A stretch of DNA of 64,000 bases, taken from contig CM051517.1 of NCBI GenBank assembly GCA_028015205.1, positions 43,907,135 to 43,971,134 on the forward strand. Direction: 5' to 3'. The DNA is from Mytilisepta virgata. Lineage: Eukaryota; Mollusca; Bivalvia; Mytilida; Mytilidae. The notes under the pieces are model-generated. The model saw nothing but the letters and a program-made list of their open reading frames with translations. It was not told where the DNA came from and searched no databases. Made by a program: the position numbers and the translations under genes. The first letter of the stretch is position 1. Each line of letters starts with the position of its first letter. Shown here in pieces: positions 59,180 to 64,000 of this stretch.

Positions 59180-59716
59180 GAATAACACCAAGCAAACTTG
59201 AATTTGTCTGTTCACAGTAACATGTAGGCTCTGTTTTTACTATTTTGTTCTGTCAAAAATATTACACAGATTTAACAGACTGTTACGAACAGATGAGGAC
59301 GCAACCATTCAGTTTTTAGAGTGAGGGGCACGTGCACTTGTTTCTGTCCTTCATTAGGCTATACTATCCATACGAACCACTTCTATTTGCTTGTGGTTTT
59401 TTTTGCATATAGTATAATCCAGTTATTACTCGTTAGCCATGTTAGCAGTACCTTTCTTTTTTTCTTTTAGTATATACACATATTTTTGGAATATTTTTTC
59501 CCCAAAATTTTTCCATTTTCAATTAAAAAAAGTTGGAAGGGAGTAAAAATCAGGCATCAACTTTTGTAGTAAAATAAACTATTATGGTGTTTTTCAGGAA
59601 GGATTTTTTTTAAAAATATTTTTGTTGGTTGAATTTTTAAAGCATTGCATCAATATGTTAATTTGATTGTCAGCATGATTTAAGATTTCAGACTTTGACA
59701 TTTCTTTTTTTTTTGG

Positions 59717-59731
59717 GGGGGGGGGGGGGGA
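59717..59731. repeat. Poly-G tract
   Basis: About 15 consecutive G after a T run. Similar G tracts occur near 13741 and 15730. Confidence 0.9.
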
Positions 59732-60224
59732 GCCTGAAACTTTTTCGGAGCCTCCTTGAGCCTGTTTTTTTTATGACACCATCGGCGCAAGCCCTACGCA
59801 ACCCCTTTTTTATAGTCATTGAGATGCAAGGAAGATTTGCGAATGTAAGACTAATATGGTCTCAGCCGTCAAAACGCTGCTAGAAATAAGTTTGGTTTTA
59901 AATCCCACCGCTTGAAATGTGCACGTTTTCAACAAAAAACGTTTCCATCCCAGTCGTTGTATATAAAGAGATTTATCTTCTTACCCTATCTTACTGCTAT
60001 ATATATTTTTACACACTACATTGATTTTCCTCACCATATAAATTCCTACAAAATAGAAACTAAATATGAAAATAGACCTGTATAATATATCTATTAAACT
60101 TGATTTATGACCTTTACTTTCTAGCTAGAGATTCCAAACTGAATTGAATAAAATCTAATTGTGTGCTGTCCTATGGCCTTCCTTTTTTTAAACATATTAC
60201 AACTATTATTCCATATTATGTACT

Positions 60225-60325
60225 TGTTTATATGTTCCATCTTGTTTTTGGAGAGGATTTGTATAGGCTTAGCCTGTTGTCCAATCCATTTGTTTATTCA
60301 ATAAAATATTTGAAATTGAAATTAA
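60225..60325 (+). mobile_element. 3' tail of a non-LTR retrotransposon
   Basis: GAGAGGATTTGTATAGGC, TTGTCCAATCC and then AATAAAATATTTGAAATTGA, with short direct repeats of TTGAAATT, is the usual form of a LINE 3' UTR and tail. No ORF is attached, so it is a 5'-truncated copy. Confidence 0.5.
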
Positions 60326-61172
60326 TTACAACTAATCGTTTATAATAAATATGTGAATGGAGGAAAAACAAAAATATGAACGATGACGACAGTTCGGCTT
60401 ATAATGCATAATTCACAAATATGGAAACGAAAGGAAAAAGCAAACGTTTCAATGAGACAATTTGGTTACAGGGTGAAGCACCTATTTTACTGCTAGTTTG
60501 AAACATGAAATATAACGCTAAGATGTTGATGTTGCATAAAATGTTAAAGGCTGCAACCCGGTTCTGCAAACGAAATGTAGAGTTTTACGATGTATATATG
60601 AGCTGAAACAAATCAAGTTTATAAATATTGATAAGGATATGAATTGCAGCTTTTTTAGATCTAGTTAGAAAATAGACAAAATTAATTCGTTGTAATTGTA
60701 ATTTGACATTTTCAACCCTCTAAAATTAAAAATAAAATTAATTATTTTTTAAACGTCTTAAAAACACCCCATTACTCATCTCGTCAAGCCAATAATCTTC
60801 TACAAATTAGAAATGGTTTTAACCACAGTGAAATTGATTAGTTTAATTTATCTTTTAACCGCTTCCATTTATCAAGTCCTTATCATCCTTTTGCACTATC
60901 ATATCCGCCATGTTTACTGTTATAAAGATCCGATAGAAATCCAATATAGAAAGACAAGGATACACATTTTATTGTCCCATAAAAAGCACAAAAACAAACA
61001 TTTCTAGAATATTTCAGTATTTTACTTAAGAATTGTTTTCAATTTTGAAGCAGGATGTAGGATATAACCTACTTTGAGACAGTTACGCTTATTGAGTTAT
61101 GTTTAATCGTAGTTTAAAATTATTTATTTATATTGGACTGGGAAACAAGTTATACCAAATTATACAACCCCC

Positions 61173-61376
61173 CTACACTTGGCGACATCGGCCCCTGTAG
61201 CGGCATTTTAGGGGCAATTTTTCGTCCCCATCCGACGGACTAGCATCTTTAATGGCGTCGATAATTTGATCCCTGAAATTTTCGTCCGAATTTGGCTTCG
61301 TAGTCCGATGCGCTAAGGTTGCACTCCACAAATTAATAGTACCATTTTCTATGTGAAGTGAGCTAACAAATGTCAT
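61173..61376 (-). CDS. Possible coding exon, 67 residues
   Basis: Not recognised. The minus-strand frame MTFVSSLHIENGTINLWSAT... ends KCRYRGRCRQV at a stop. Base composition is clearly more GC-rich than its surroundings, and the peptide is balanced and hydrophilic (acidic SPSDGDEK followed by a basic Cys-containing end), unlike the low-complexity ORFs nearby. CGCCAAGTGTAGG at the end is not a good splice donor, so it could be a complete short ORF, a terminal exon or chance. Confidence 0.3.
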   Translation of the reverse strand: MTFVSSLHIENGTINLWSATLAHRTTKPNSDENFRDQIIDAIKDASPSDGDEKLPLKCRYRGRCRQV

Positions 61377-61935
61377 GGTCTTGTGCCATCTTCAGAGTAA
61401 ATAATACCCATATACATATATATATATTCTGAAAGGCCATTATGTTAGCATTGTTTCAATCATGATAAAATAAATAAAAAATATCCATGGAAACCTAGTT
61501 GGCATAGCAACATTTCAAAAATTGTCATAAAAAAAGCTTTGAAAATGTTAAATTTCACTCCACTTCGGCTTAAAATTGAGGTCTGATGCAGCGTTTCAAT
61601 CCAATTGAGACTTAATTTTTCAGATTCTGCATAAAATTCCATTACATATGTGGGAAAAAAAAGGTTTACTTTTCCGGCTCTTTTTTTCGCAATTTAACTT
61701 ACCAGTGCAGGTGCCGATTATCACTGTCAAAGTTTTACACACCACATGTCAATTCACAAGTCCCAGTTTATGACCTCCCATTACTTGTCAGAAGCAAAAT
61801 CAGTTAATGTTTTCGTATTTTTTTAAACTAAAATCTATCCTATTTCAGTCAATATTACAATTTTGAGGTTAAGACATTTATTATTTATCTATCATGTAGT
61901 CAAACTTTACCAACCCTTATAATTAATAAAATTCT

Positions 61936-62006
61936 GGGGGTGCATTTCTCTGAAACTAAGATAATTAGTGGGGGGTGCATTTCTCTGAAACTAAGATAAT
62001 TAGTGG
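61936..62006. repeat. Perfect ~35-bp tandem duplication
   Basis: GGGGGTGCATTTCTCTGAAA...AATTAGTGG occurs twice in direct succession. The adjoining GGTGTAGTGGTTAGG on the minus strand (about 62012-62030) looks like a tRNA A box, but no B box is seen. Confidence 0.7.
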
Positions 62007-62059
62007 AGTGTAACCTAACCACTACACCAAGGGGCCCTTTAATCGTAAACTAACCAAAG

Positions 62060-62257
62060 TCGATATTATTCAAAATTTCTGAGAATTCTAATAATTTTCA
62101 ATAATTTTCTGATCCAAAATTGCAGGAAGAATCATTGTAATAACTTGCTTAACTCGGGAATATTTAAATCGCGGACTGCGAAGTAATACGTTTCTCACAG
62201 TATCCATTTGAAGTATAATTTAATTTGCTCAACCATTAACAACCAACCAAATTGTCT
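62060..62257 (-). repeat. Dispersed repeat, inverted partner of 48724
   Basis: On the minus strand it shares CAATTTGGTTGGTTG, GGTTGAGCAA, GCGATTTAAATATTCCCGAG and TTTTGGATCAGAAA with 48724-48900. Confidence 0.6.
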
Positions 62258-62259
62258 GT

Positions 62260-64000
62260 TACAAATTAAATCATATTAAAATATTTTTTGGTAGATAGTT
62301 TTGATATAGTCTCTCCGAATTATATCATTCTGCGCTGTTATTATGCCCTTTCAACGAAACATACATATGTCGAAATGCCAACCTGTCGCTTCTTATATGG
62401 TTTATTTCTGGGTGTGCTTGACAGTGGATCATTTCTTGTTCTCAGTATAATTAAACCTACAGCCAGTTAATACATACAGCCTTGCACTGGATCATTATTT
62501 TTCTGGACTTCTTATGACGATATAATATGAAATTAATTTCGAAGTACCATACCTGATAATATGTTCTAAGAGGAGATGATCGTATTATTGTGTTTATTTA
62601 GAACTTTGAGATAACTATCATTCTTATTACAATAGTTTTTTTTCACCCTGTCTGTTTTATTTGTGTAAAGTTTGGTTCTGGTACCGAACTTATTGAATCT
62701 AGTTCTTATTTTGACTGATACGTATTGTTTATCTGATTTTGCTTCACAATATACACACTATTTAGGATGAGGGTTTAGTACTCACCAACACAGCGTCTTT
62801 GCGTGACTATCCCAAACCAAGAATCCAGATTTTCATTAGTTATATCTTTGTTTACCTATTTATGATATAGAAAACACTTTTGAGGATTTTGGTGGTTTTT
62901 TTTTTAATTTCTGACGTTTGAATTTGTAGGTATTGTGGTCTACTGATTATTGTTGTAGACCTCACAACGAGAATTTATCAGTATTTTTCCATTTTCAGTC
63001 CAAAGGGATACTGTGTCTTTCGCCTTTAAGTTTCCTACCACAGTATGGTACCACCATAATTAATAGATCAAAAAGAAGAGTGTAAAAAAGTAGGAAATAT
63101 CAATCAGGATGGATGTTTTGTTATTGTTTATGATGTCTTATTTATTTAAAACAGTATCTTCGATCAAACTAACGTGTACATAGCCAGACAAATGGACGTT
63201 ATTATCAGTAAATTTCGGACGCCATTTGTTATCATTTGCCATCATACACGTCCATTCTGAGTTTTCATTACCATCATTTTCCTGCTAATTTCTATCGATT
63301 TCGTAAATAATTGTTTTAAAACGTAATTAATCCGTAGAATCATTATGCTACGTTAGCTTCATTAGGAAAAATATCAATTTTCAACAGTTCTGACAACGTT
63401 GCTAAACTGTTTAAATATTCATAACTTCACAACTGTAAACGGATTTTACATTGGCATAAATTGACGTTCGAAATATCAAATTGGTTATAGCAGCTCATCA
63501 AATGTCAATGAAAAACGTAATATTTCAGTATCTCTCTGAATAGACCACAAAAAAAAAAAAAAATGAATACTATTATCAATTAATAATTAACTGATTTATT
63601 GTTACAAATGTAGAAAGTAAAAATATATATCCTATTTTCTAAGAAGTTTTAATTACTTTAATATGTTTGATTAGACATGGTATATATAATTTACACACGT
63701 ACTTATTGCTATAGACATTTATTCTGACAATTACATGAATTACTTAGAATATAAAATTCATATAGATTTGGATGCATTTGTTTTGCAAAAACTGCACCAA
63801 ATGGCACTAAACGCATTGAAAGGATAAAAAGCACTCTTATTTTGATGAAAATTTAAGTCTTTTTTCTCCTCTTCGAATATCCCTTTGGTATTTCTTGACT
63901 TTACTTGCAACTGTCTGTTTTTGAACTCGTCAATCTGGAAGATTCACCTCTTATTGTTTAAGAGTTTTAGGCTCCTAATCATTTAATTTTGTACTGCTGG
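62260..64000. other. No gene recognised
   Basis: AT-rich DNA to the window end. Short ORFs (for example 62288-62470) have no motif or splice support, and only short homopolymers are visible. Confidence 0.4.

Noticed and set aside
62012..62035. tRNA-derived SINE on the minus strand
   Set aside because: Only an A-box-like word is present; no B box, body or tail could be found.

Overview
The window is animal nuclear DNA: AT-rich, intron-rich, and packed with mobile and tandem repeats. It most likely comes from a bivalve mollusc. The reasons are two tRNA-headed SINEs of the type known from bivalves, a pearl-like element (GC-rich tetranucleotide run followed by a 161-bp satellite core), and the intron-exon style. 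Species cannot be fixed from sequence alone. No bacterial-type operons, CRISPR arrays or ribosomal genes are present.

Layout. (1) 130-2486 (+): the last four exons of an unrecognised protein gene ending in six 8-residue acidic/Tyr repeats. (2) 2490-17400: repeat-rich, with inverted CACACTGAGA arrays, a partial GATATC-array element, a ~158-bp tandem repeat, a dead LINE split by a TIR element, a pearl-like element, and a Mutator-like element with 9-bp target duplications and hexanucleotide-array TIRs. (3) 17502-28473 (+): three tandem dithiol glutaredoxin genes, each with two exons and a phase-0 intron at the same codon. (4) 28474-33000: mostly repeats with no convincing gene. (5) 33062-34261 (+): a possible small membrane-protein gene. 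(6) 35705-54653 (-): a complete 12-exon dolichol kinase gene. I joined its exons by splice-site phase into a 471-residue frame. Its introns hold a SINE, a GATATC-array MITE, a pogo-like MITE, several satellites, and a palindromic MITE into which a Ty3/gypsy retrotransposon has inserted. A near-copy of its last exon lies 2.37 kb downstream with a broken splice acceptor. (7) 54700-64000: SINE and LINE remnants, a perfect 33-bp hairpin and one possible coding exon.

Function. The glutaredoxins would serve cytosolic glutathione-linked thiol reduction. Dolichol kinase would supply dolichyl phosphate for glycosylation in the ER. The two loci are not functionally linked here.

Most notable: a gypsy LTR carrying a tRNA-like A/B-box unit, with insertion boundaries fixed by a 4-bp duplication and by interruption of a palindrome; an extra ORF downstream of integrase in the same element; three unrelated non-autonomous elements that share tandem-array architecture; the duplicated dolichol kinase terminal exon; and two perfect hairpins with 7-nt loops that look like template-switch scars.
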